Shown here: one piece after another, positions 1 to 5,034 of the stretch
Layout of the letters: every line of letters starts with the position of its first letter
How positions within the stretch are numbered: position 1 is the stretch's first letter
From: Clostridia bacterium
GTDB taxonomy: Bacteria; Bacillota; Sulfobacillia; SLMV01
Direction of reading: 5' to 3'
DNA: 8,158 bases
Assembly (NCBI GenBank): GCA_007133365.1
Contig: SLMV01000057.1
Location: 1-8,158, forward strand
Notes under the pieces: model-generated
The model's database searches: none
The model's input: the letters and a program-made list of their open reading frames with translations, nothing else
Told to the model about the DNA's origin: nothing
Translations under genes and position numbers: made by a program

Positions 1-2
1 AA

Positions 3-230
3 TCCACTATCATCGTAACCGCTCAGCAGCAGCTACCCATGCAAAGGGGCACCGTAATGTCCCTAGCTTCATTCAATATGTTCGTCGGTGGCGGCTTGGG
101 CGTTTTAATTAATCGAATGTTGCTCACATCTTGGGGCTATGGGGCGGTTTACTTAATTGCGGCCCTTGCGATTTTGGTCGTTGGCCTCTTAGCATACCGC
201 TTATTGCTTGTCATGGCTCAGCAAGCTTGA
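3..230 (+). CDS. MFS transporter, C-terminal fragment (5' end outside window)
   Basis: The reading frame is open from the first complete codon at base 3 and ends at TGA 228-230, so only about 75 C-terminal residues are present. The ATG at 39 is internal, because coding sense continues upstream of it (TAQQQLP before MQRGTVMSL). Two hydrophobic helices are visible. The first is glycine-rich (FNMFVGGGLGVLINRML). The second (YGAVYLIAALAILVVGLLAYRLL) is followed by a short polar tail, as expected for the last two helices of a 12-TM permease. RGTVMSL.SF...GGGLG is typical of the cytoplasmic loop and helix 11 of drug-efflux-type MFS proteins (DHA family), so a proton-driven efflux permease of the inner membrane is likely. 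The substrate cannot be read from this fragment. No clear intrinsic terminator follows the stop. Confidence 0.85.
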   Translation, partial: STIIVTAQQQLPMQRGTVMSLASFNMFVGGGLGVLINRMLLTSWGYGAVYLIAALAILVVGLLAYRLLLVMAQQA

Positions 231-258
231 AAATTGAAGTCTGTAACCACAACAAGCG

Positions 259-286
259 GTGCCAGCAGGCGGATTAGGGCTATAAT
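259..286 (+). promoter_or_regulatory. Possible sigma-70-type promoter for the GGT-like gene
   Basis: A perfect -10 hexamer TATAAT lies at 281-286. Sixteen bases upstream is GTGCCA (259-264), which matches TTGACA at four of six positions. Transcription would start near 292-294 and leave a long structured leader before ATG 540. The -35 box is weak, so the site would be a modest or activator-assisted promoter. A chance -10 match is possible. Confidence 0.35.
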
Positions 287-375
287 ACTCGCCTCGACAA
301 AATGGCCGCTGACAACGGGCGACCCGCAAAAAGACCATGGGCCGGAACCATCGCCGGCTCAGTGCCCCGTGTCAA

Positions 376-425
376 GCCCGAAACGTCGGTCAAGCGCCCT
401 TCGCCACTCGGCCGACGATTCGGGT
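376..425 (+). ncRNA. Long stem-loop in the 5' leader of the GGT-like gene
   Basis: GCCCGAA (376-382) pairs with TTCGGGT (419-425, ending in one G-U pair). After a single A-A mismatch (383/418), CGTCGGTC (384-391) pairs with GGCCGACG (410-417), again with one G-U pair. The stem thus has 15 pairs with one internal mismatch, and its 18-nt apical loop can form a further GCG/CGC mini-helix (394-396 with 402-404). The two G-U pairs are more favourable in RNA than as a DNA palindrome, which suggests that it works as transcript. It could be a leader regulatory element, the 3' end signal of the MFS transcript without a U tract, or part of an unrecognised small RNA. No known RNA family was recognised. 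Confidence 0.45.
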
Positions 426-451
426 CTGAGGGTCCGTAGACCCGCTCGGGT
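422..451 (+). promoter_or_regulatory. Competing short helices (switch-like) in the leader
   Basis: GGGTC at 430-434 pairs perfectly with GACCC at 439-443 across a CGTA loop. The same GACCC could instead pair with the GGGTC at 422-426, which belongs to the 3' arm of the long upstream stem. ACCC at 440-443 could also pair with GGGT at 448-451. These options are mutually exclusive, the kind of arrangement seen in switching leaders. With helices of only 4-5 pairs in GC-rich DNA, chance remains possible. Confidence 0.3.
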
Positions 452-539
452 AGAGGAAGATCGGTCCTGATCGGGAAAAGAGTGAAAGGGAAGCCGACCT
501 CCGCACCGCCCTCCCGGAAAGGCAGGTATCACGTACATA

Positions 540-2201
540 ATGGACGAAATGACATCCCTTTTAAGACAAGGAAAACGAAGCGTCGTGAAGGGGAAAGAGG
601 CCGTGGCCAGCACCTCGCATCCCCTGGTAACGAAGACCATCCTGGACACCCTGGAGGCCGGCGGCAACGCCGCCGATGCCGCCATTGCCGGGAGCCTCCT
701 TCAAGCCGTCATTGAGCCCCATATGGCACATCACGCCGGCAGCGTCAACTTTTTATTCTGGGATGCCGACCAGACCCGGGCCTTTCAACTCAACAGCACG
801 GGCACCTTGGTTTCCGGGCTCCCTCGCTTTTACCCCATGCCCCGAGATATCGATCCTCGGTTTGCCTGCATACCCGGTTTCATGCCGGGATTAGGCGCGA
901 TTTATGATCGTTTTGCCTCCCAGCCCTGGTCCGATCTTTGCCAACCCGCCATCAAGGTCGCCCGTGAAGGCTATACCATGTACGCGTTTCAGTACGCGCT
1001 ATTGGACTCGACCTGGAAACAAAGAACCTACTTCCCCTCATCGCGCGATCTCTTCACCCCGGATGGGTTTTGGCCCAATGTGGGCGACCGCGTAACCAAT
1101 GAGGATTTGGCCCAAACCCTAGAAGCCCTTGCTAAAGAGGGGCCGGAATATTTTACCACCGGGAAATGGGCACAACACTTTGTGGAATGCGCCAACCAAA
1201 TGGGATGGCCCATCGAACTAAGCGACATGACGGCGGTGCCACCCCGATGGCAGGAGCCCTTCGAATTTAATCACGGCCAGGACCTAATCATTCAAAGCAG
1301 TCCACCCGAACAGGCCGGCATCTTCACCCGTTATGTCCTTGGGGTGCTCGATGCTTTGGGGATCCAGGACATCGGCCATTATACCCAATCGGTCGACGGC
1401 CTCTATTACATGGCCCATGTGCTTCGCTGGGTCGGAAACGAACTCGGCCTTCTGCACGATCCCGAGTTGTTCGAAGTGCCGATCGAGCAATGGACCTCCG
1501 ATGCCTATCACCGGACCGTCGCCCAAATCATAAAGGGCAGTCGACCCCGGGTGGATTTGAGTGAACACGTCCACCTCACGGCCGGCAAGAATGCGATGAT
1601 CAGCGCGGGCGCTCCGGTTGATCTAAGCGGCAAAGGGCCCGGGGCCAATAGCTGCGAATTGAGCATCGTGGACGCCGACGGCAACTGGGTCCAGATGCTT
1701 CATACCTGTCAATCCGGTGGCATCCCGGGCGTGGTCGTCGATGGTGTCCCCATGACCGGCAGCAATGCCGAGACCATCATGCGGGACTTACGCTCCGGGA
1801 TCATCGGCTGGACCACCGGCGACGGGCGGATCAAGAGCGTGGCGGCGAGCACGCTGGTGCTGCGCGACGGCAAGCCCTGGCTGGGGCTGGGCTCGCCGGG
1901 TTGGTGCAAGGTGACGGTGGCGCAAATGCTCCATAGCATCTTGGATTTTGACCTCGATCCCTATGAAGCCTCCCTGCTACCCCGGATGTTTCCTTTAGAC
2001 GACGATTATACGTTACAGATCGAAACGCGCCTCCCCAAGGACGTGATCGATGGCATCACGAAGATGGGCATCCAGGTCAAATCCCTCAACCGCTTCTCCT
2101 GGGGGATGGGATCCTTCCAAATTAGCTGGCGGGATCCAAGGACCGGTTTACTAAACGCCAGTGCTGATCCTCGTCGCATTGGGACGGCAGACGGCCGATA
2201 G
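540..2201 (+). CDS. Gamma-glutamyltransferase-superfamily protein with an atypical Ser nucleophile
   Basis: This 553-residue protein has the gamma-glutamyltransferase (GGT) fold. GGNAADAA (41-48) is the N-terminal family signature. The motif following the self-cleavage site appears as S-C-E-L-S-I-V-D-x-D-G-N (371-382), and GSPG lies at 451-454. GGTs are Ntn hydrolases that cut themselves before a Thr, which then attacks gamma-glutamyl bonds. Here alignment by eye puts Ser371 (followed by Cys372) at the Thr-Thr-His site. Cleavage there would give subunits of about 370 and 183 residues, close to the family norm. Other key positions also differ. The glutamate-binding Arg of the E. coli enzyme falls at Asn85, and the second oxyanion-hole Gly of GSPGG is Trp455. 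The usual Asn after the nucleophile region is Gln. There is no signal peptide, so the protein is probably cytosolic. The substrate is therefore unlikely to be plain glutathione; another amidohydrolase or acylase role is inferred. The ATG at 540 has only weak ribosome-binding sequence upstream; GTG 585 is an alternative start. Confidence 0.88.
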   Translation: MDEMTSLLRQGKRSVVKGKEAVASTSHPLVTKTILDTLEAGGNAADAAIAGSLLQAVIEPHMAHHAGSVNFLFWDADQTRAFQLNSTGTLVSGLPRFYPMPRDIDPRFACIPGFMPGLGAIYDRFASQPWSDLCQPAIKVAREGYTMYAFQYALLDSTWKQRTYFPSSRDLFTPDGFWPNVGDRVTNEDLAQTLEALAKEGPEYFTTGKWAQHFVECANQMGWPIELSDMTAVPPRWQEPFEFNHGQDLIIQSSPPEQAGIFTRYVLGVLDALGIQDIGHYTQSVDGLYYMAHVLRWVGNELGLLHDPELFEVPIEQWTSDAYHRTVAQIIKGSRPRVDLSEHVHLTAGKNAMISAGAPVDLSGKGPGANSCELSIVDADGNWVQMLHTCQSGGIPGVVVDGVPMTGSNAETIMRDLRSGIIGWTTGDGRIKSVAASTLVLRDGKPWLGLGSPGWCKVTVAQMLHSILDFDLDPYEASLLPRMFPLDDDYTLQIETRLPKDVIDGITKMGIQVKSLNRFSWGMGSFQISWRDPRTGLLNASADPRRIGTADGR

Positions 2202-2277
2202 AACACCTTCGGCCCTCGACCTCCCATCAAATTCCGTTGGAAGTCGGACCCTAACGGGAACACCACTGTTCGTTTGG

Positions 2278-2311
2278 CCGGGGCTTTCGGGTACCCGCTC
2301 AAAAGCCCCGG
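2278..2311 (+). terminator. Strong GC-rich hairpin, likely end of the GGT-like transcript
   Basis: CCGGGGCTTT (2278-2287) is perfectly complementary to AAAGCCCCGG (2302-2311). The 14-nt interior starts with a second palindrome, CGGGTACCCG (2288-2297). The hairpin sits 77 bases after the stop of the GGT-like gene. There is no U tract on either strand (TTAACC follows), so it is not a textbook intrinsic terminator. It could be a U-less terminator, a 3' stabiliser or a protein-binding palindrome. Confidence 0.45.
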
Positions 2312-2481
2312 TTAACCGCAGATTGAAAAGACCATGTCGCGTATATGCGTTGGCTCCCCGCTGATTTCACCGTCCGGGATATTCGCGCCGAACGCATTTT
2401 GCCGCACCGGCGTCCTGGCCCTGGATCATCGGAAGCGGACAACCGTTTACCTTGTCGAACCCAAGCTGCCCGGCACCCATT

Positions 2482-2490
2482 GGAGGTGAT
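2482..2490 (+). promoter_or_regulatory. Near-perfect Shine-Dalgarno that fixes a GTG start
   Basis: GGAGGTGAT, complementary to the 3' end of 16S rRNA over nine bases, lies with its GGAGG core seven bases before GTG 2494. It rules out the in-frame TTG at 2452 as start. A match this complete suggests strong initiation and fits a Gram-positive host. Confidence 0.85.
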
Positions 2491-2493
2491 CAC

Positions 2494-2940
2494 GTGCGCG
2501 TTCATTCTGAAGTCGATATTGGGGTTCACATCGTGGTTTGGGGCGTCATCTTCATCACGCTTTTGGGAATGTTCGCCGATCGCGGGCTCGCGGCCATCGG
2601 GTTCGGTGCCGCGCTCATCGCGCTCATTTTGTGGTTTTATCTCGGAACTTATTACGAACTGCGGGAGCGCTACCTTCTGTGTCGGTTTGGCCCCTTTTCT
2701 GAAAAAATCCATTACGACGATATCCGCGCGGTTCGGCTTCAGCGAAGCCTGCTTGCTTCGATGGCCTTGTCCGTCAACCGGATTGCCATTCTCCGACACG
2801 GAGGCGGATTCATTTTCGGATCCGTCCTCATATCACCGAAGGATCGTGAATCGTTCATGAAAGCGCTGATGAGACGATGTGATCGGCTCGAGGCATCGCC
2901 CAAGAATGCGACTCCCGACCTAGTGACCGATCGAGAGTAA
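2494..2940 (+). CDS. Small membrane protein with a bacterial PH-like domain (bPH_4/DUF1200-like)
   Basis: The predicted protein has 148 residues, starting at GTG 2494 behind an excellent Shine-Dalgarno. Two hydrophobic segments occupy roughly residues 9-26 and 32-50 and form a membrane hairpin. A soluble domain of about 75 residues follows. Its pattern is a YELRERYLLCRFGPF strand pair, then I.YDDIRAVR, then LLASMALSVNRIAIL, a Gly-rich turn, and VLISPKDRESFMKAL. The last two elements resemble the hallmark of the bPH_4 family (formerly DUF1200), in which an ...ALS.dRiei... strand is followed by ISPkd...F. Such proteins are common in Bacillota and are of unknown function; the PH-like fold suggests binding of protein or lipid at the cytoplasmic membrane face. 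The C-terminal 25 or so residues are polar. The gene stands alone: the next gene has its own promoter 182 bases on. The assignment rests on remembered family pattern and could be confirmed by profile search. Confidence 0.75.
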   Translation: MRVHSEVDIGVHIVVWGVIFITLLGMFADRGLAAIGFGAALIALILWFYLGTYYELRERYLLCRFGPFSEKIHYDDIRAVRLQRSLLASMALSVNRIAILRHGGGFIFGSVLISPKDRESFMKALMRRCDRLEASPKNATPDLVTDRE

Positions 2941-3012
2941 GCAACTTCCAAATCCCGCCTCAAACCTCTTTTTCGAGTCAAAGCCACGATTATGAAACCC
3001 AGGTAAGGGGGG

Positions 3013-3020
3013 TGACGTCA
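3013..3020. promoter_or_regulatory. TGACGTCA palindrome upstream of the ABC operon
   Basis: A perfect 8-bp palindrome lies about 100 bases upstream of the ABC promoter, flanked by GG and TC. It is too short to be significant alone. It could be a half of an activator or repressor site, or chance. Confidence 0.15.
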
Positions 3021-3121
3021 TCAGGCGGTTTACGGTTTCGGCTGCTCGAACTGAACACAATCCCCACGGTCAAAGCGACCGCCCCCAGGTTTTGAGGATT
3101 CGAGCCCCTTTAATTCGATGA

Positions 3122-3149
3122 TTGACAAATTAATTAAGCAAGTTATAAT
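3122..3149 (+). promoter_or_regulatory. Consensus sigma-A/sigma-70 promoter of the ABC exporter operon
   Basis: TTGACA (3122-3127) and TATAAT (3144-3149) match the consensus at all 12 positions and are separated by 16 bp of A/T-rich DNA. Transcription should begin near 3156. That leaves a leader of about 80 nt before ATG 3238, or about 28 nt before GTG 3184. A promoter this strong for an exporter is usually held in check by a repressor, and an inverted repeat overlaps it. Confidence 0.85.
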
Positions 3150-3151
3150 TT
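3127..3151. promoter_or_regulatory. Inverted repeat over the ABC promoter, candidate operator
   Basis: AAATTA (3127-3132) is mirrored by TAATTT (3146-3151) around a 13-bp centre that includes ATTAAGCAAG. The repeat spans the promoter spacer and the -10 box, where a bound dimer (a MarR- or TetR-type repressor, for example) would block RNA polymerase. No regulator gene lies in the window. Low base complexity makes a chance match quite possible. Confidence 0.3.
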
Positions 3152-3237
3152 AGTTAGGCGTTTTAATCAAGATTGAATGGCGTGTGGCCAAGCTCAGTGC
3201 GCACTGGAGAACTCGTGGGCGGTTTGGGGCATTGATC

Positions 3238-5034
3238 ATGAAAAATCCGCAAAATGGCGAGCCGGGAAAACCGACGATAAAGGCCACCCTTTATCGCTTG
3301 ATACGTTATGCGTTTTCCCGTTTGGGCCTCATCGCCCTTTCGGTGGGAATGGTGACGCTATCCACCATTTTGGGCCTTTTGCCTCCTTGGCTCTTACAAT
3401 ATGGCATCGATCACGCCATCGTCGGCAAACGGCCGGAACTTCTTCTCAACATCGCACTCATTATGGTTCTTTCGGCGCTGATAAAAGGTGCCGTCGATTT
3501 TGCCAAACGCTATGCCAGCGAATATCTTGCACAAGGCGTCATTCACGATATACGAAGTGATGTCTATCGACATCTGACGCACCTGTCCTTCTCCTTTTTC
3601 GATGCGTCGAGCACGGGGGATTTGATCTCTCGAATCACCGCGGATGCCGAATCACTGAAACAATTTATGGGCAATGCGTTCGCGTTTATCATCGCCAACT
3701 TGTTTACCCTCTTTGGCGTGGCGTTCGTCGTATTCCGATGGGACACCCGACTGGGGTTGGTATACCTATTGTTTCTCCCCTTCATGTTTCATGCCATACG
3801 GACCTATGGCGGGAAGGTTCGCCCGGCCTTTGGCAAAGTCCGCCGGCAGCTAGGAACGTTGACGGAAGAAGTCCGAGAAGACCTGCTCGGCATCGAGATC
3901 ATCAAACTCTTTGGCCGGGAAAGCCGAGAGCGCGAACAATTCGTTGCAAAAAGCGAAGGGGCTATCGAAGCCAGCATCGGGGCCGCGCGCATCACCGCCT
4001 TTTGGATGCCTTATGTCCACTTCCTGTTGGGGTGCATGACGGCGGCGGCGGTATGGTATGGGGGCTATCTCGTTATTTTAGGTGAAATCTCGATTGGAGT
4101 GGTGGCCGGCTTTTTGGGCTATACCGGCATGCTGATGCGGCCTGTACGGCAAACGGGCATGATGATGGGGTTTGGATCCCAGGCAGTTGCGGCTGGCAGC
4201 CGGATTTTTGAAATTCTGGATATTGAATCCGAAGTCCAAGATCCTCCGAATGCCTATGACTTACCGCCGATAGCCGGGAAGGTGGCATTTTGTGACGTCT
4301 CCTTTTCATACGATGGACATCATCTCGCGTTAAAGCGCGTCAATTTAGCCGTGTCACCCCGTGAAACCATCGCGATTGTGGGACCCACCGGTGCGGGAAA
4401 AAGCACGCTAATGCATCTACTGCCCCGCTTTTATGACCCCGATGAGGGCCGGGTCTTGATCGATGATCACGACGTTTCCTGCGTCAAGATGAAGAGCCTA
4501 CGGCACCAGGTGGGCATCGTGCTTCAAGAGCCCTTTTTGTTTGCCACCTCAATCCGCGAAAACATTTCGTACGGACGTACGGACGCATCCGAAGCGGCCA
4601 TCCGACAATGTGCCAAGAGGGCTCAGATCGCGGAGTTTATTGAGCGCCTGCCTTTAGGGTACGACACGCCGGTAGGCGAACGCGGTGTCACGCTGTCGGG
4701 AGGACAAAAACAGCGACTGGCCTTGGCTCGGATTCTCCTGATTGACCCTCCGATTCTGATTCTCGATGAGCCGACGTCAAGCGTCGATGCCGCAACCGAA
4801 GAGAAGATGCAACGGGCCATGGCAGAAGTGATGAAAGATCGTACGACCTTTGTCATCGCTCACCGATTGTGGACCGTCAAGAATTCTGATCGCATTGTGG
4901 TGCTCGATGAGGGGGAACTCGTCGAACAAGGAACCCACGAAGAATTGAGCGCATCCGGGGGCGTCTATTTTAAACTGCAAGACGCTCTGACAATGGGCCC
5001 AGTCGCAAACGAAAATGAGGAGGAGAAACGATGA
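3238..5034 (+). CDS. Half-size ABC exporter (multidrug/lipid type), first subunit
   Basis: This is a type I (type IV fold) ABC exporter half-transporter, 598 residues from ATG 3238. An N-terminal membrane domain has about six helices (near residues 28-50, 67-87, 144-166, 171-190, 256-275 and 285-305). The ATPase domain has Walker A GPTGAGKST (382-390), Q-loop Gln430, signature LSGGQ (486-490), Walker B ending in Asp510-Glu511 (catalytic Glu present) and switch His542. The H-loop reads AHRLW rather than the usual AHRLS. ATG 3238 was preferred because GGGG lies 8 bases upstream and the extra 18 residues from GTG 3184 look non-conserved; the frame is open to GTG 3184, however. It overlaps the next exporter gene by ATGA, so the two are co-translated and probably form a heterodimer in the inner membrane, pumping drugs or lipid-like compounds outward. 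The substrate is not readable. Confidence 0.95.
   Translation: MKNPQNGEPGKPTIKATLYRLIRYAFSRLGLIALSVGMVTLSTILGLLPPWLLQYGIDHAIVGKRPELLLNIALIMVLSALIKGAVDFAKRYASEYLAQGVIHDIRSDVYRHLTHLSFSFFDASSTGDLISRITADAESLKQFMGNAFAFIIANLFTLFGVAFVVFRWDTRLGLVYLLFLPFMFHAIRTYGGKVRPAFGKVRRQLGTLTEEVREDLLGIEIIKLFGRESREREQFVAKSEGAIEASIGAARITAFWMPYVHFLLGCMTAAAVWYGGYLVILGEISIGVVAGFLGYTGMLMRPVRQTGMMMGFGSQAVAAGSRIFEILDIESEVQDPPNAYDLPPIAGKVAFCDVSFSYDGHHLALKRVNLAVSPRETIAIVGPTGAGKSTLMHLLPRFYDPDEGRVLIDDHDVSCVKMKSLRHQVGIVLQEPFLFATSIRENISYGRTDASEAAIRQCAKRAQIAEFIERLPLGYDTPVGERGVTLSGGQKQRLALARILLIDPPILILDEPTSSVDAATEEKMQRAMAEVMKDRTTFVIAHRLWTVKNSDRIVVLDEGELVEQGTHEELSASGGVYFKLQDALTMGPVANENEEEKR
5017..5025 (+). promoter_or_regulatory. 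Shine-Dalgarno for the second ABC gene, inside the first
   Basis: GAGGAGGAG lies in the last codons of the upstream gene and supports ATG 5031, which overlaps the upstream TGA as ATGA. The upstream protein accordingly ends in a Glu-rich tail (NENEEEKR), partly dictated by this ribosome binding site. The layout favours coupled translation and similar amounts of both subunits. Confidence 0.8.

Larger units (their letters stand above)
231..539 (+). other. Non-coding leader region upstream of the GGT-like gene
   Basis: This stretch of about 310 bases has no convincing gene. Short open frames on both strands have no family resemblance, hydrophobic pattern or ribosome binding site. It holds a possible promoter (259-286), a GC-rich helix at 339-360 (GGGCCGG with CCGGCTC, one G-U pair), a long stem-loop at 376-425 and a cluster of alternative short helices at 422-451. 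If transcription starts near 293, the GGT-like mRNA carries a 5' leader of roughly 245 nt, long enough for a riboswitch, attenuator or protein-binding leader. I compared it by eye with T-box, cobalamin and other common leader motifs and found no match. No poly-U tract follows any of the helices, so a classical intrinsic attenuator is not evident. Confidence 0.5.
2202..2493. other. Intergenic region between the GGT-like and PH-domain genes
   Basis: About 290 bases with no supported gene. Open frames that cross it continue out of frame into the next gene and have no ribosome binding site or family resemblance. The only clear structures are the GC-rich hairpin at 2278-2311 and the Shine-Dalgarno at the right end. 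I found no convincing promoter: TTGAAA at 2323 has no properly spaced -10 partner. Confidence 0.5.

Noticed and set aside
234..470. 78-residue forward open frame in the leader
   Set aside because: The composition is Arg/Ser/Pro-rich without any structure, it starts on a non-ATG codon with no Shine-Dalgarno, and the region is better explained as structured RNA.
425..539. Possible T-box or cobalamin riboswitch before the GGT-like gene
   Set aside because: The T-box antiterminator motif and the conserved B12-box and three-way core are not present on either strand on reading by eye.
359..685. 108-residue open frame on the reverse strand overlapping the leader and the GGT-like gene
   Set aside because: No family pattern or ribosome binding site; it runs antisense through the conserved start of the GGT-like gene and is a by-product of its codon bias.
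2323..2347. Possible promoter TTGAAA/TATATG before the PH-domain gene
   Set aside because: The spacer is only 13 bp, too short for a sigma-70-type promoter.
2299..2799. 166-residue reverse open frame opposite the PH-domain gene
   Set aside because: It is antisense to a gene with an excellent Shine-Dalgarno and recognisable domain, and its own sequence is low in hydrophobic structure with no recognisable motif.
3067..3081. CGGTC/GACCG hairpin as terminator of the PH-domain gene
   Set aside because: A five-pair stem followed by GCCCCCAGG before a short T run at poor distance is too weak to call.
3184..3237. Earlier GTG start for the first ABC gene
   Set aside because: The 18 added residues (AKLSAHWRTRG...) look unrelated to exporter N termini and no Shine-Dalgarno precedes the GTG, while ATG 3238 has GGGG eight bases upstream. 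It is not fully excluded.
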